Assembly (NCBI GenBank): GCA_029975165.1
Contig: JARKPR010000047.1
Coordinates: 62,001-126,000 of the forward strand
Direction: 5' to 3'
Length of the DNA: 64,000 nt
From: Selenomonadales bacterium
Lineage (GTDB): Bacteria > Bacillota > Negativicutes > Sporomusales > UBA7701
Both the position numbers and the translations under genes were made by a program. The notes under the pieces were generated by a model. The model made no database searches and was not told the DNA's origin. It saw only the letters and a program-made list of their open reading frames with translations. Below, one piece after another: positions 44,080 to 55,838 of the stretch (within the stretch, counting starts at the first letter, position 1; each line of letters opens with the position of its first letter).

Positions 44080-44589
44080 TCACTCTCCGGTGTCGGAATT
44101 GCGCATGATGTCTGCAAGTGGTTTTGATGCAAACGCGTCATTCTTGTGAGACAGATGCACGGTCAGTTCATGTAAATTGATTTGCAAAGTTTTTAAGGCG
44201 ACTTCTGGTAATCCGGACAATGCTGCCGGCAGTATGCCCTCCGCCGGTCCTGGCAGCCGCGACAACGCCTCGAGAGCGGGGGGGCAAAGTTGCAGTCCGA
44301 TCCTTCTGCGGTCGCTCTTGCCGCGGACTTTGGATACGTGGCCGCTTTCAACCAGTTTTTCGACGATCAGGCTGCATGTCGATTGGTGGATTCCCATCCG
44401 CGCAGCCAGTTCCGTTATACCGATGCCTTGTTCCTGCTGCACTTCCTGCAATACCCACATCTGCGATCCGGGGAGGCCGCATCGATTTTCGACGTCTCGG
44501 AAATGCTGCCGCATCGAGCCGTAGATAACACGAAACTGCTGTAGGACATCCAGCGCGAGTTGTGCGCGAATTGGGTCGTGTTTCTTCAT
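44080..44589 (-). CDS. MarR family transcriptional regulator
   Basis: A 169-residue winged-helix protein. GLPGSQMWVLQEVQQEQGIGITELAARMG, the recognition helix IHQSTCSLIVEKLVESG, and the wing VSKVRGKSDRRRIGLQL follow the MarR pattern with the D-R-R motif. A C-terminal extension of about 40 residues is unusual. It lies head to head with a cation:proton antiporter, with a perfect 10-bp inverted repeat between them, and ahead of the small membrane protein and OFA transporter genes. It probably controls both directions. Confidence 0.9.
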   Translation of the reverse strand: MKKHDPIRAQLALDVLQQFRVIYGSMRQHFRDVENRCGLPGSQMWVLQEVQQEQGIGITELAARMGIHQSTCSLIVEKLVESGHVSKVRGKSDRRRIGLQLCPPALEALSRLPGPAEGILPAALSGLPEVALKTLQINLHELTVHLSHKNDAFASKPLADIMRNSDTGE

Positions 44590-44623
44590 ATGGCAGGTGA
44601 AGGGTTGTGCGTTCTTGGAGTCT

Positions 44624-44650
44624 AATATACATTTCTTTCCAATGTATATT
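44624..44650. promoter_or_regulatory. Perfect inverted repeat between marR and the antiporter gene
   Basis: AATATACATT (44624-44633) and AATGTATATT (44641-44650) are perfect complements separated by 7 bases, centred in the 107-base space between two divergent genes. Length and symmetry fit a MarR-type operator controlling both. Confidence 0.7.
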
Positions 44651-44696
44651 TTCGGTGGTCGTTTTTTTAGGCTCCGCTCATGTCTGCGAGAACGAA

Positions 44697-45911
44697 TTGC
44701 TATTGAACTCGGTTCAGTTGTTCGGGATTGTACTGCTCGGTGGGCTTTGCGCAGGCGAGGTCTCTCGTCGCGTGCTAGCGCTTCCGCGGACGACTGGTTA
44801 TGTCGTGTTCGGGCTGTTGCTTGGGCAAAGCGGCCTGAAGTGGATCACCCGCGGGCATATCGAATCCGCGCAGTTGTTCATCGATCTGGCGCTGGGACTG
44901 ATTCTGTTCGAACTCGGTTACATGGTTCCGCGTACCTCCGCGTCTACGAGTTGGAATCGCCTCAAAGTCGGAGGCGCAATTTCGCTGGTCAGTGCGACCG
45001 CCATTGCCGTCACTTTGGCGGCATGGGGGTTTCCGCTCAAGACCTCAATTTTTGCGGCGGCATTGTGTCTGGCAACCTCTCCGGCAATCACCATTGCCAC
45101 TACAAGCGATGTTGGAGCCAAGGGCGACAACACGGGTCTGCTCCTGACCTTGGTTGCCATCAACGGATCTTTGGCTTTTGCAGGGGTTACTTGGGCCACC
45201 TCGACACTCGCGCTGTCCCAGGGATACTTCAGCGGCGATGTCCTTGCCGGGGCAATGCAGAAGATCCTCCGTTCCGTCGCACTTGGGGCTGGGTGTGCCG
45301 CCGTGGTGCTGCGTGGGGCAAAGCGTCTCGGACGACAGTCTGATCACCAGCACTTGCTCATCATCGGAACGATCGTGTTCGGGGTCGGCATGGCCTTGTC
45401 TCTCGACCTGTCGGTCTTCTTTCCGATGTTGGTCTTTGGCTACCTGACGAAAATTCTGGATCGCAAGAATTCTGTCGTCGCCATCCGCATTGCCAGCGAC
45501 GCGCGAATATTCCTGGTCATCACGTTTGTTCTGGCCGGGGCCGCTCTGGACATCGGTCTGGTGCCTCGCTATTGGCCGATTGCCGTTTCAATCGTGGTGG
45601 CGCGCTTCGCCGCCCAATTTCTGGCCTTACGCACCTGCCGGAACGCGCTCGGAATGACTCCGCGTGTCGCCGGCTTCGCCGCCATCGGATTGCAGCCGAT
45701 GTCGAGTGTCGCGCTGGTGCTTCTGTCGAGTACTCAATCGCTCTATGGGACTCTGGAGGCCGATCTCGCCGGATCATTGATGGCGACGATACTGCTGCTG
45801 CAACTCATCGGGCCGCTGGCGACCCAGACAGCCATTCTGGGATTTGGCGAAGCCACGCATTTGAATCGCCACCGGTTCCGACAGGATTCGTCCACACCGG
45901 AATCCGCGTAG
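44697..45911 (+). CDS. Cation:proton antiporter (CPA2/Kef-type membrane domain)
   Basis: About 404 residues if it starts at the TTG at 44697; in-frame GTGs at 44655 and 44607 exist, but the latter lies before the operator palindrome and is unlikely. About 12 helices are predicted. The first is QLFGIVLLGGLCAGEVS, and VFGLLLGQSGL with FIDLALGLILFELGY matches the Na+/H+ exchanger family. There is no visible cytoplasmic nucleotide-binding domain, only a short hydrophilic tail. It probably exchanges Na+ or K+ for protons. It is divergent from a MarR gene, which may link its expression to a small-molecule signal. Confidence 0.82.
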   Translation: MLLNSVQLFGIVLLGGLCAGEVSRRVLALPRTTGYVVFGLLLGQSGLKWITRGHIESAQLFIDLALGLILFELGYMVPRTSASTSWNRLKVGGAISLVSATAIAVTLAAWGFPLKTSIFAAALCLATSPAITIATTSDVGAKGDNTGLLLTLVAINGSLAFAGVTWATSTLALSQGYFSGDVLAGAMQKILRSVALGAGCAAVVLRGAKRLGRQSDHQHLLIIGTIVFGVGMALSLDLSVFFPMLVFGYLTKILDRKNSVVAIRIASDARIFLVITFVLAGAALDIGLVPRYWPIAVSIVVARFAAQFLALRTCRNALGMTPRVAGFAAIGLQPMSSVALVLLSSTQSLYGTLEADLAGSLMATILLLQLIGPLATQTAILGFGEATHLNRHRFRQDSSTPESA

Positions 45912-46129
45912 CAGACAAGACAAACGGATCAGCTCGGTTCCGGTCTTGGCGTGCAGGACAAAACAATAAGGTGCTCCTTTGAGAGATGCACCGAGGGCAG
46001 GCCGCTGCGCACAAATCGGGCAAAGACCCGGGGGCGGACGGTCGGTAGTGTGGAGCGCGCAGGACCGCGTGCCATGACAAAAAGGTTGCATTCAGAGCCT
46101 GCGCTCGTGAAGGCGCCAAGGAGGGGAAC
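45912..46129. other. Intergenic region upstream of the Tgl-like gene
   Basis: Some 218 bases with no supported gene on either strand. It must hold the promoter of the downstream trio. I did not find a convincing sigma-70 pair or operator. Confidence 0.3.
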
Positions 46130-47251
46130 TTGGATCGATCAAGTGAATGTATCGGTACGGAGACATTAGGGGTATTCATCCGCGGAGAATACGGCTGCGT
46201 CTCCGATGGAATTTTCCGGGCACTCGGCGACGGGCGGGTTGAACCGCTTGTCGTGATAACCGCGTGCAACGGCGGTTGCCGACTAACGTTGCGAGGGGAA
46301 GTGCTGGAGAAATGGGGGCCGAACCGCGATACGGCAAGAATTGCGGAGCTCCTGAATATCCAGCCTCGCTGCCACGAAGGAGAACTGGAACTCGAAATCA
46401 TGATTGCCATGTTCGGCAGTCCCGAAGAGTTTCTTTATCAAAGCTTCGATGAGTTCCTCTGCGCAGTCCGCGTGAGGCGGAACATTGTGCGCGAAGCGTG
46501 GCGTACCCAACTGGCGTTCAGCGCCAAAGAGGCGGAACGCCCGAAAGACTATTGGGATTATTCCGAGGAACGCGGGTTTGTCGTCAAGGCCGGGAAACCG
46601 ATCATCCGGGCGCTTCGGGAAGCGACGCAACCGTGCGTGTCGGGGATGTCCTACTCCTTCTCGTGTTATCGGGCGACCGAATACGTGACGCTGCTGGCTC
46701 TGGCACTGGAACTGGAGCAGACAGACAGCTTCCTGCTCGCCCGACTGCAGGAACAAATGGAAACCGAGGCCATCAAGTCGAGAAGGTTTCACGATGTGTT
46801 TCTCCGCGAGTATGGCTCGATGGAAAAACCGTTGCCGAAACGATTCTATGTGCCAGGCGACCGAGTCTGGTTCCGCAATCCCGACCCTCTATCCTCTGAC
46901 GTTGGCGGGTACGAAGGTTCCTGGGTTTTCTATCTGGGAAGCGGATACTTCTCCAACTTCTGGAAGCGTTCTCAACCGTATACTCTGGATACCAAATGCA
47001 TTGAAATCTTTCACTGGCGCCACGGGCTGTACGTCGACGCGGACGGCGTGCCGCAAATAGACGAAGCGGAAGTGGATAGGAATGTGCTGACGACGCTGAG
47101 TGATCCGTTAATGACCGAGATTATTCTCGACAGAATGCTGCGCTATCGGGACAACTCCGGCGAGTATCTGGATGGCGGATGCATTGATACGACGCGAGAG
47201 TGCGTGCGCTACATCGGTCGCAAAAGCGGCAATTTCCTGGAGGCGGCATGA
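46130..47251 (+). CDS. Transglutaminase-like protein related to Bacillus Tgl
   Basis: A 373-residue protein with a TTG start behind AAGGAGGGGAAC. From about residue 105 it can be aligned by eye with the spore-coat protein-glutamine gamma-glutamyltransferase Tgl of Bacillus: RxNIV (117-120), a YW pair (141-142), K-PIIRALRE (156-164), the catalytic Cys region SYSFSC (C179, where Tgl has FYAFEC), PGDRVWFRNPD (242-252; Tgl GDCLYFKNPE) and SWVFYLGSGYF (264-274). The Glu next to the Tgl cysteine is Ser here, and an NPE Glu is Asp. The first about 100 residues have no Tgl counterpart. It may crosslink or amidate protein glutamines. It is translationally coupled to a membrane peptide and an acyltransferase. 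Confidence 0.62.
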   Translation: MDRSSECIGTETLGVFIRGEYGCVSDGIFRALGDGRVEPLVVITACNGGCRLTLRGEVLEKWGPNRDTARIAELLNIQPRCHEGELELEIMIAMFGSPEEFLYQSFDEFLCAVRVRRNIVREAWRTQLAFSAKEAERPKDYWDYSEERGFVVKAGKPIIRALREATQPCVSGMSYSFSCYRATEYVTLLALALELEQTDSFLLARLQEQMETEAIKSRRFHDVFLREYGSMEKPLPKRFYVPGDRVWFRNPDPLSSDVGGYEGSWVFYLGSGYFSNFWKRSQPYTLDTKCIEIFHWRHGLYVDADGVPQIDEAEVDRNVLTTLSDPLMTEIILDRMLRYRDNSGEYLDGGCIDTTRECVRYIGRKSGNFLEAA

Positions 47252-47358
47252 TCATTCCGGCACTGTTGGCAACCGGATTGTTGGCGATGTTCGCCGGGTT
47301 TTGTGTTCAGTGGATTGAGATGGAGCAGGGGTGTTCTTGCCCCTCAGCCCGGCGATGA
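47248..47358 (+). CDS. 36-residue membrane peptide coupled to its neighbours
   Basis: The ATG at 47248 overlaps the stop of the Tgl-like gene (ATGA) and has GGAGG five bases upstream, inside that gene's last codons. The peptide is one membrane helix (IIPALLATGLLAMFAGFCV) followed by QWIEMEQGCSCPSARR with a C-x-C pair. Its own stop again overlaps the next gene's ATG as ATGA. Two such overlaps plus a strong ribosome site make it a real gene. The function is unknown; a linker between the two neighbouring proteins at the membrane is a guess. Confidence 0.68.
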   Translation: MIIPALLATGLLAMFAGFCVQWIEMEQGCSCPSARR

Positions 47359-48434
47359 GACCTGTCCCGAACTCGCTATCGATAATTGACGTCATCAAGG
47401 CGGTGGCTTCGCAGTTGATCGTCTGGCATCACTTCATCTCCTATGGCCCGATGGCCCGGACGGTCTACCCCCATGCGGCAAGCCTGTTCGACTGGCTTTA
47501 CAACGACGGGCGACTGGCTGTTCAGGCATTTCTGGTGCTTGGAGGCTTTCTTGCGGCGCGCTCTTTGGCGCCACAACCGCACCAGCTTTCATTCGATTCG
47601 TCGGGGGCGGAATTGGCCCGACTGGCCTGGCGCCGATACGTCCGGCTGGTTCGCCCCTATGTGGTGGCGCTCGCACTGGCCATTGTGTTGTCGGCGTTTG
47701 CACGCTTACTGATGTCCGATCCGGACACCCCGGCAGCCCCTTCGCTCAAGCAGGTGCTGTTTCATGTCTTGCTCATTCATGACATTGCCGGGGTGGATGC
47801 GTTGACGACGGGAGTTTGGTACGTGGCCATCGACTTGCAGTTGTACTGCATGCTGCTCTTGCTGCTGTGGGCCGCTCAGCGCCTCGCACAGGTGCTGAGG
47901 ATGGATGCCCAGACCCTGGGTTTGTCGTTCATCGTCGGGTTGGCTACGTTGTCATTGCTCTGGTTCAACCGCGACGACACCCTTGAATCATGGGGAGTCT
48001 TCTTCTTCGGAACCTATGCGCTTGGGGTCATGATGCAATGGGCTACAGCGGGAAGATCGAAGCAACCATGGATGATCGTCATGCTGTTGATTTTTGTGCT
48101 GGCGTTGGCGCTTGACTGGCGCAAGCCGCTGATCGCCGCGATGCTGGCCGCAGCCTTTCTTGGCCTTGGGCTGCACTCAAGGTGCCGGACGGACAACGGC
48201 CTCGCTCGATTCGTCGGCTGGCTCAGCCGTATCTCTTACTCGGTGTTCCTGATTCACTACCCGATTGTTCTGATTGTGGGAACGATCGTCGCCCGGTTAT
48301 GGCCGGAGAGTGTTTCCATGGCTGTCATCGGATTCTTGACCGCCTGGCTGGTGACCTTGTGGGTGGCAGACGCAATTCACGGTCGTGTGGAGGTGGCGTG
48401 GGCGGGGCGGCGTCCATTCGGCAGTTCGGTTTGA
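47355..48434 (+). CDS. Acyltransferase-3 family membrane protein
   Basis: About 359 residues from the ATG at 47355, which overlaps the stop of the preceding peptide gene (an in-frame GTG at 47331 is the alternative). About 10 membrane helices are predicted. SIIDVIKAVASQLIVWHHF near the start contains the family's paired histidine/aromatic region. GRLAVQAFLVLGGFLAARSL and VAIDLQLYCMLLLLLWAAQ fit the O-acyltransferase fold. At the C-terminus SYSVFLIHYPIVL is the usual OafA-like end. The family moves acetyl or other acyl groups to surface glycans or lipids. It is the third gene of the coupled unit with the Tgl-like protein. Confidence 0.85.
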   Translation: MRPVPNSLSIIDVIKAVASQLIVWHHFISYGPMARTVYPHAASLFDWLYNDGRLAVQAFLVLGGFLAARSLAPQPHQLSFDSSGAELARLAWRRYVRLVRPYVVALALAIVLSAFARLLMSDPDTPAAPSLKQVLFHVLLIHDIAGVDALTTGVWYVAIDLQLYCMLLLLLWAAQRLAQVLRMDAQTLGLSFIVGLATLSLLWFNRDDTLESWGVFFFGTYALGVMMQWATAGRSKQPWMIVMLLIFVLALALDWRKPLIAAMLAAAFLGLGLHSRCRTDNGLARFVGWLSRISYSVFLIHYPIVLIVGTIVARLWPESVSMAVIGFLTAWLVTLWVADAIHGRVEVAWAGRRPFGSSV

Positions 48435-48783
48435 AGCCGAAGCGGTCGAGACCCCAAGCCGCCTCGAGCGATTTTGGCAAAAAAAATCCCGAGCCGGTGT
48501 GGCTCGGGATATCAATCCCATCTTTGCGATGGGTCAGGGAGGGTCAAACATTGTCAGCGGGGGACGCTGAAGCAATGGGTGCATCTTAGGGGGCGCCCGG
48601 TGTTCTGTCTGTACGTGTTATCACCGATCGCGTAACGGTTTGTAATGTCCGTCGCCGGGCATCGGATTTCTCGGTTGCCTGTTTTTCGGGCAGCGACACA
48701 TTTCCCTTCTTCGTGAAGACCCTACGGCACTTATCCAGTTCTTCTCCACAGGCTTGTCCAAGCGTTCTGTGCATCGAAGCTGT
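48435..48783. other. Intergenic region between the acyltransferase and GGDEF-EAL genes
   Basis: About 350 bases between convergent genes. It holds one clear hairpin (48486-48510). A minus-strand frame of 62 codons (48586-48774) has no ribosome site and an ordinary basic composition, so I do not call it. Confidence 0.35.
48479..48510 (-). terminator. Terminator downstream of the GGDEF-EAL gene
   Basis: ATCCCGAGCC/GGCTCGGGAT is a perfect 10-bp stem with a GGTGT loop, followed on the minus strand by eight T. It is some 270 bases after the stop at 48784, with no gene between, and also faces the end of the acyltransferase gene. Confidence 0.8.
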
Positions 48784-51700
48784 CTACGTGGTTCCAGAAA
48801 ACGGAAACCCGTTGGAAACAGTTTGTTCCCACTCTTTGGGCCTTTTCCATCGGGCTACCCACTCCGGCAGGTTTTCGGGCGCCATCGGCCGGGCAATGCC
48901 GTACCCTTGCGCGCTGTCACAACCGCAGCGAATGAGCAGCACACCATGTTCGGCTGTCTCCACGCCCTCGGCGACGACTTGCCGTCCCAGGGTATGGGCC
49001 ATGCCGACAATATTCTCAACGAGCGACCGATCGTCCGGGTTATCAAGAATGTCGCGCACGAACGAGCGATCGATCTTGACCAAGCCGACCGGCAGTTGCC
49101 GCAGGTAGGTCAGCGATGAATAGCCCGTTCCGAAGTCGTCGAGCGCGAAGCCTACGCCGAGCTCCATGCAGCCCTGGATGCGTGCCGTAACCTCTTCCAG
49201 GTTCTCCAGGGCTGTTGTTTCGACCACTTCCAGTTCGAGAGTACGGGGATCGACGTCGGGGTGTTCGCGCAAGATGGCGTCGAGGCGTTCGACGAAATCC
49301 GCGCGTTGCAGATGGAGGCCGAAGATGTTGACACTCACGTTGATCGACAGCCCTTGAGTCTGCCAGCACCGTTGCTGGCGCAGCGCTTCGTGCAGAATCC
49401 ACTCGCCCAGGGGGAGCGTCAATTCGGAGGTTTCGATGGCCGGCAGGAATTCCATTGGCGGTAGCAGGCCGCGCTCCGGGTGCTGCCAGCGCAGCAAAGC
49501 CTCCACGCCGGTGACGGAACCGCTGCGCAGGCAGACCTTGGGCTGATAGTGGAGCCGGAACTCCCCTTGCGCCAGTGCCTGGACGAGCCGATCGTGGAAC
49601 GCCTGATGTTCACGCTGGTCCCGTTCGCTTTCCGCATCGAAGAAGCACATGCGGTTCTTTCCGTGCCGTTTGGCGTCGTACATGGCCTGATCGGCTTGGC
49701 GCAGGAGGACATCCGGCTCTTCGGTGTCGGTTGCGGGATACAGGGCTACGCCGATGCTCAGGGTGATTTCCGCGTGGAACCCGTCCAGTGTGTACGCTTC
49801 CTCCGACGTCGCCAGAAGGCGGGTAACGGCTTCGGTCGCATCGCTCTGGTCCTTCAGTGTACAGAAGAGCACGACAAATTCGTCGCCACCGAGGCGGGCA
49901 ACTGTGTCGCCGGCACCTGTGCCGCGGCTCAGGCGTTGGGCAACCTCCACAAGAAACCGATCGCCGATATGGTGCCCCAGACGCTCGTTGATGTCCCTGA
50001 ATCCGTCAAGGTCGATGCAGCAAACTGCCAATAGCCGGCCAGTATGTCTATGGCATTCAATCATGGCCTGGTGCATCCGCTCGGCGAGCAGAGTTCTGTT
50101 CGGCAGGCCGGTCAGGGCATCGAAGTAGGCCAGATGTTCAAGACGCTGCTGGTTTTCCTTGAATCGGGTGATATCTGAAATCACAGCGGCGAAGCGTACG
50201 ATGTTGCCATGGGCATCGTAGATCGAGAAAATGCGTGTGTGCTGGATGTAGGTCACTCCGCCCTTGCGGAGGTTGATGAGCTCGCCATCCCAGCGCCCGG
50301 TCGTGAGAAGGACTCTCCACAGCGTAACGTAGAATGCCGCGTCCTGAGCGCCGGACTTGAGAATGCGCGGATTCTGGCCCTTGGCTTCTTCGGCCGAATA
50401 CCCGGTAATCCGCGTGAATGCCGGATTGGTTTCGAGAATGGTGCCTTGTTTGTCGGTGATCAGGACCCCTTCCGTCGTGTTCAGGAATACTTCCTGAGCC
50501 AGATGCAAGCGATCATCGGTAGCGCGCCGGGCACTCACGTCCTGAATGGTTCCGCTCATGCGCACCGGCTGACCCGCAAGGTCGAAATCCAGCCGCCCCA
50601 GACCATGAACCCAAACCGTTCGTCCGTCGCATGGGCGGACAATGCGATACTCCTGATCGAAAGCACCGCGCTTTTCAACAACCTCGGTGGAAAAGTGCCG
50701 GACCATCCTGTCGCGGTCGTCGGGGTGCATCAACTGTTCCCATCCCTCGACGGTGTGCGGGAAACCCGCATCGATACCGAAAATGCTGTCCATCTGCTCG
50801 GAGCACGCCCATATCCCCGTGGCAATATCCAGTGAATACGTCCCCAGCAGCCCCGCTTGCTGAGCGGCCAGCAGGGCGTCGTCACGCTCGCGCAAGTGCT
50901 GCAATGACGTTTCGAGGCGGGCGTTGCCTTCGCGCAAGGCAAGCGCAGTTTGCTGCTGCAAGCGCAATTGCCGATAGAACAACACGACCGCCGCGTTGCA
51001 CGCGACCAGGAGAAGGAGCACGACACTGGAGACTTGCCACGCGGTATTCCGCCATTCTTCGAGAAAATCCTCTTTCGATATTCCTGCCAGCACATGGATC
51101 GGAGCATTGCTGAGCTTACGGAAGCTGAATACCCGCTCGAGATTATCGAACGGCGCAACGGCACGGTAGGTTCCCTGGGTCTGACCGGCCGCCAGCCGGT
51201 CCAGTAAGGTCCGGGAGACGCGAGTATCACCAATCGCCGCCTGATAGTTGCCCTCACGCTCCGGAAAGCGGGTTATCAATCCCATATCGGCGTCGCGCAG
51301 GTTAATGACGCCACGCTTTCCCAGCTCAAAGCCTTGCAGCATCCGGTTGAGACTTTTCACCGGCAACGGCACGACGACGATCCCGTCAAATCGGCCCTCC
51401 GAGTCTCTGAAGGCACGCGCGAGTATGACCACCCAGTTTCCGGTCAGTCGACTCTTGAGCGGCCTGGAAACGGCCAGTCCCGTTATCCGCCCGGATTTTA
51501 GGTCGAGAAAATAATCGCGATCGGCCGCAGTGAAAGAGGGTCTTGTTCCGCTTCCTTCATGAAAGAGGATTGTTCCCTCAGCGTCGGTGATGCTCCACGC
51601 TTCGGCTTCCGGCAGTGCGGCTTTCTGCCGCGCAATCAATGCTCTTACGAGTTGCTCGTGCTCGGTCCTGTCTTTCCTGAGATGGTAGTCAAGTTCGGCC

Positions 51701-51909
51701 GCCACGGTTTGCAGCGAAAGATCGATCTTGCTGATTTCATTGCTTAACTGCAGATCCACCGCCAAGGCGATGTTCTGGCTGCGAATCTCGGCCTCGCGGT
51801 TGGTTCGTTCATAAAGCTGACCGAGTCCGAAAACGACGAGAGTGATGACTGCGATATTAGCGGTGACGAGAGCGGCCAGTTGCCACGTTCGCCCTTCGGG
51901 AAGTCTCAT
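48784..51909 (-). CDS. Membrane sensor with Cache, PAS, GGDEF and EAL domains
   Basis: A 1041-residue cyclic-di-GMP enzyme. Two membrane helices (about 8-33 and 288-312) flank an outside double-Cache domain of about 250 residues. A PAS domain (about 350-465), a second PAS (about 470-590, with TNPAFTRITGYSAEEAKG), GGDEF (about 600-765, intact LGGDEFVVLF) and EAL (about 785-1030) follow. The EAL catalytic residues look complete: GVEALLRW, NVSVNIF, ALDDFGTGYSS, KIDRSFV and AEGVET. So both synthesis and breakdown of c-di-GMP are possible; the balance may depend on the Cache ligand. It starts 3 bases after the hybrid kinase gene and is cotranscribed with it. Confidence 0.92.
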   Translation of the reverse strand: MRLPEGRTWQLAALVTANIAVITLVVFGLGQLYERTNREAEIRSQNIALAVDLQLSNEISKIDLSLQTVAAELDYHLRKDRTEHEQLVRALIARQKAALPEAEAWSITDAEGTILFHEGSGTRPSFTAADRDYFLDLKSGRITGLAVSRPLKSRLTGNWVVILARAFRDSEGRFDGIVVVPLPVKSLNRMLQGFELGKRGVINLRDADMGLITRFPEREGNYQAAIGDTRVSRTLLDRLAAGQTQGTYRAVAPFDNLERVFSFRKLSNAPIHVLAGISKEDFLEEWRNTAWQVSSVVLLLLVACNAAVVLFYRQLRLQQQTALALREGNARLETSLQHLRERDDALLAAQQAGLLGTYSLDIATGIWACSEQMDSIFGIDAGFPHTVEGWEQLMHPDDRDRMVRHFSTEVVEKRGAFDQEYRIVRPCDGRTVWVHGLGRLDFDLAGQPVRMSGTIQDVSARRATDDRLHLAQEVFLNTTEGVLITDKQGTILETNPAFTRITGYSAEEAKGQNPRILKSGAQDAAFYVTLWRVLLTTGRWDGELINLRKGGVTYIQHTRIFSIYDAHGNIVRFAAVISDITRFKENQQRLEHLAYFDALTGLPNRTLLAERMHQAMIECHRHTGRLLAVCCIDLDGFRDINERLGHHIGDRFLVEVAQRLSRGTGAGDTVARLGGDEFVVLFCTLKDQSDATEAVTRLLATSEEAYTLDGFHAEITLSIGVALYPATDTEEPDVLLRQADQAMYDAKRHGKNRMCFFDAESERDQREHQAFHDRLVQALAQGEFRLHYQPKVCLRSGSVTGVEALLRWQHPERGLLPPMEFLPAIETSELTLPLGEWILHEALRQQRCWQTQGLSINVSVNIFGLHLQRADFVERLDAILREHPDVDPRTLELEVVETTALENLEEVTARIQGCMELGVGFALDDFGTGYSSLTYLRQLPVGLVKIDRSFVRDILDNPDDRSLVENIVGMAHTLGRQVVAEGVETAEHGVLLIRCGCDSAQGYGIARPMAPENLPEWVARWKRPKEWEQTVSNGFPFSGTT

Positions 51910-51912
51910 TTT

Positions 51913-55143
<3,231 letters not shown>

Positions 55144-55485
55144 GTCTGGCCACCTGAAGCCGTTTCGGGCACGCAATCTTGTCTTGAAGTGATCCGAGCC
55201 TTGCTCTCTCTTCTGTTGCGCTGCAACACGTGCCATGAAGCACAGGAGGCCCGGAAGGCTTTCTTTTTACGACGACAACTTACCACAAATGAATGTAAAG
55301 AATTGTCAGCGAGAAGCGATGTGAAATGTTTTGCGAACCGTCTGTGTCTATCGCGCCAAAAATACGTGATGAGACTCGGTTTTTCGACCCGGACGATTGA
55401 GCGCTGGCCGAATTGTGGTCGGCCGGGCAAGCGCGGGTATCTGTCCAATCGCTACTCAAGTCGCGGACGATAACCAAAACCACGC
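55144..55485. other. Region between the hybrid kinase and the ars promoter
   Basis: About 340 bases between divergent genes. The kinase promoter should lie near 55240-55330, the most AT-rich part. I see no ORF with a ribosome site and no obvious operator besides the ArsR-type dyad further right. Confidence 0.3.
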
Positions 55486-55519
55486 TTGCTGAACACGAGA
55501 CATTTCCATAATATTGGAA
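55486..55519 (+). promoter_or_regulatory. Promoter and ArsR-type operator of the arsenic operon
   Basis: TTGCTG (55486-55491) and TAATAT (55509-55514) are 17 bases apart. The dyad TTCCA-N6-TGGAA (55504-55519) sits directly on the -10, where ArsR binding would block transcription. The ATG at 55522 lies only 7 bases after the -10, so the first transcript is almost or fully leaderless. Confidence 0.75.
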
Positions 55520-55521
55520 CT

Positions 55522-55821
55522 ATGGAAAACAAAGATGCTGTAAATGCCTTCGCCGCTCTGGCCCAGGAGAGTCGCCTCACCGTCTTGCGCCTGCTGGTGC
55601 AGAACGGCCCGGACGGGCTGACGCCGGGGGTGATTTGCGAGACGCTGGAAATGCCGGCGCCGACGCTGTCCTTCCATCTCAAGACGCTGGCGCAGGCCGG
55701 GTTGATCGTTGCCACGCAGGAGGGGCGCTTCGTGCGCTACCGCGCGGCGATGCCGGCCATCCGGGCGCTGGCGTCCTTTCTGACCGAAGACTGCTGCAAG
55801 GGGCAGCTGTCCCGCTGTTGA
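55522..55821 (+). CDS. arsR: Arsenic-responsive ArsR family repressor
   Basis: A 99-residue winged-helix repressor. The helix-turn-helix is ETLEMPAPTLSFHLKTLAQAGL, the wing ATQEGRFVRYR. The ELCVCDL metal site of the E. coli plasmid ArsR is missing. Instead the C-terminus has EDCCKGQLSRC, a vicinal Cys pair plus a third Cys, like the C-terminal site of the Acidithiobacillus-type ArsR. As(III) binding there should release the operator on its own promoter. It is the first gene of an operon of nine genes running to 61482. Confidence 0.93.
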   Translation: MENKDAVNAFAALAQESRLTVLRLLVQNGPDGLTPGVICETLEMPAPTLSFHLKTLAQAGLIVATQEGRFVRYRAAMPAIRALASFLTEDCCKGQLSRC

Positions 55822-55838
55822 ATCGACGAGGAGAACCT

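Noticed and set aside
48586-48774. 62-codon minus-strand frame after the GGDEF-EAL gene
   Set aside because: No ribosome site, ordinary basic composition, lies in the long 3' region before the terminator.
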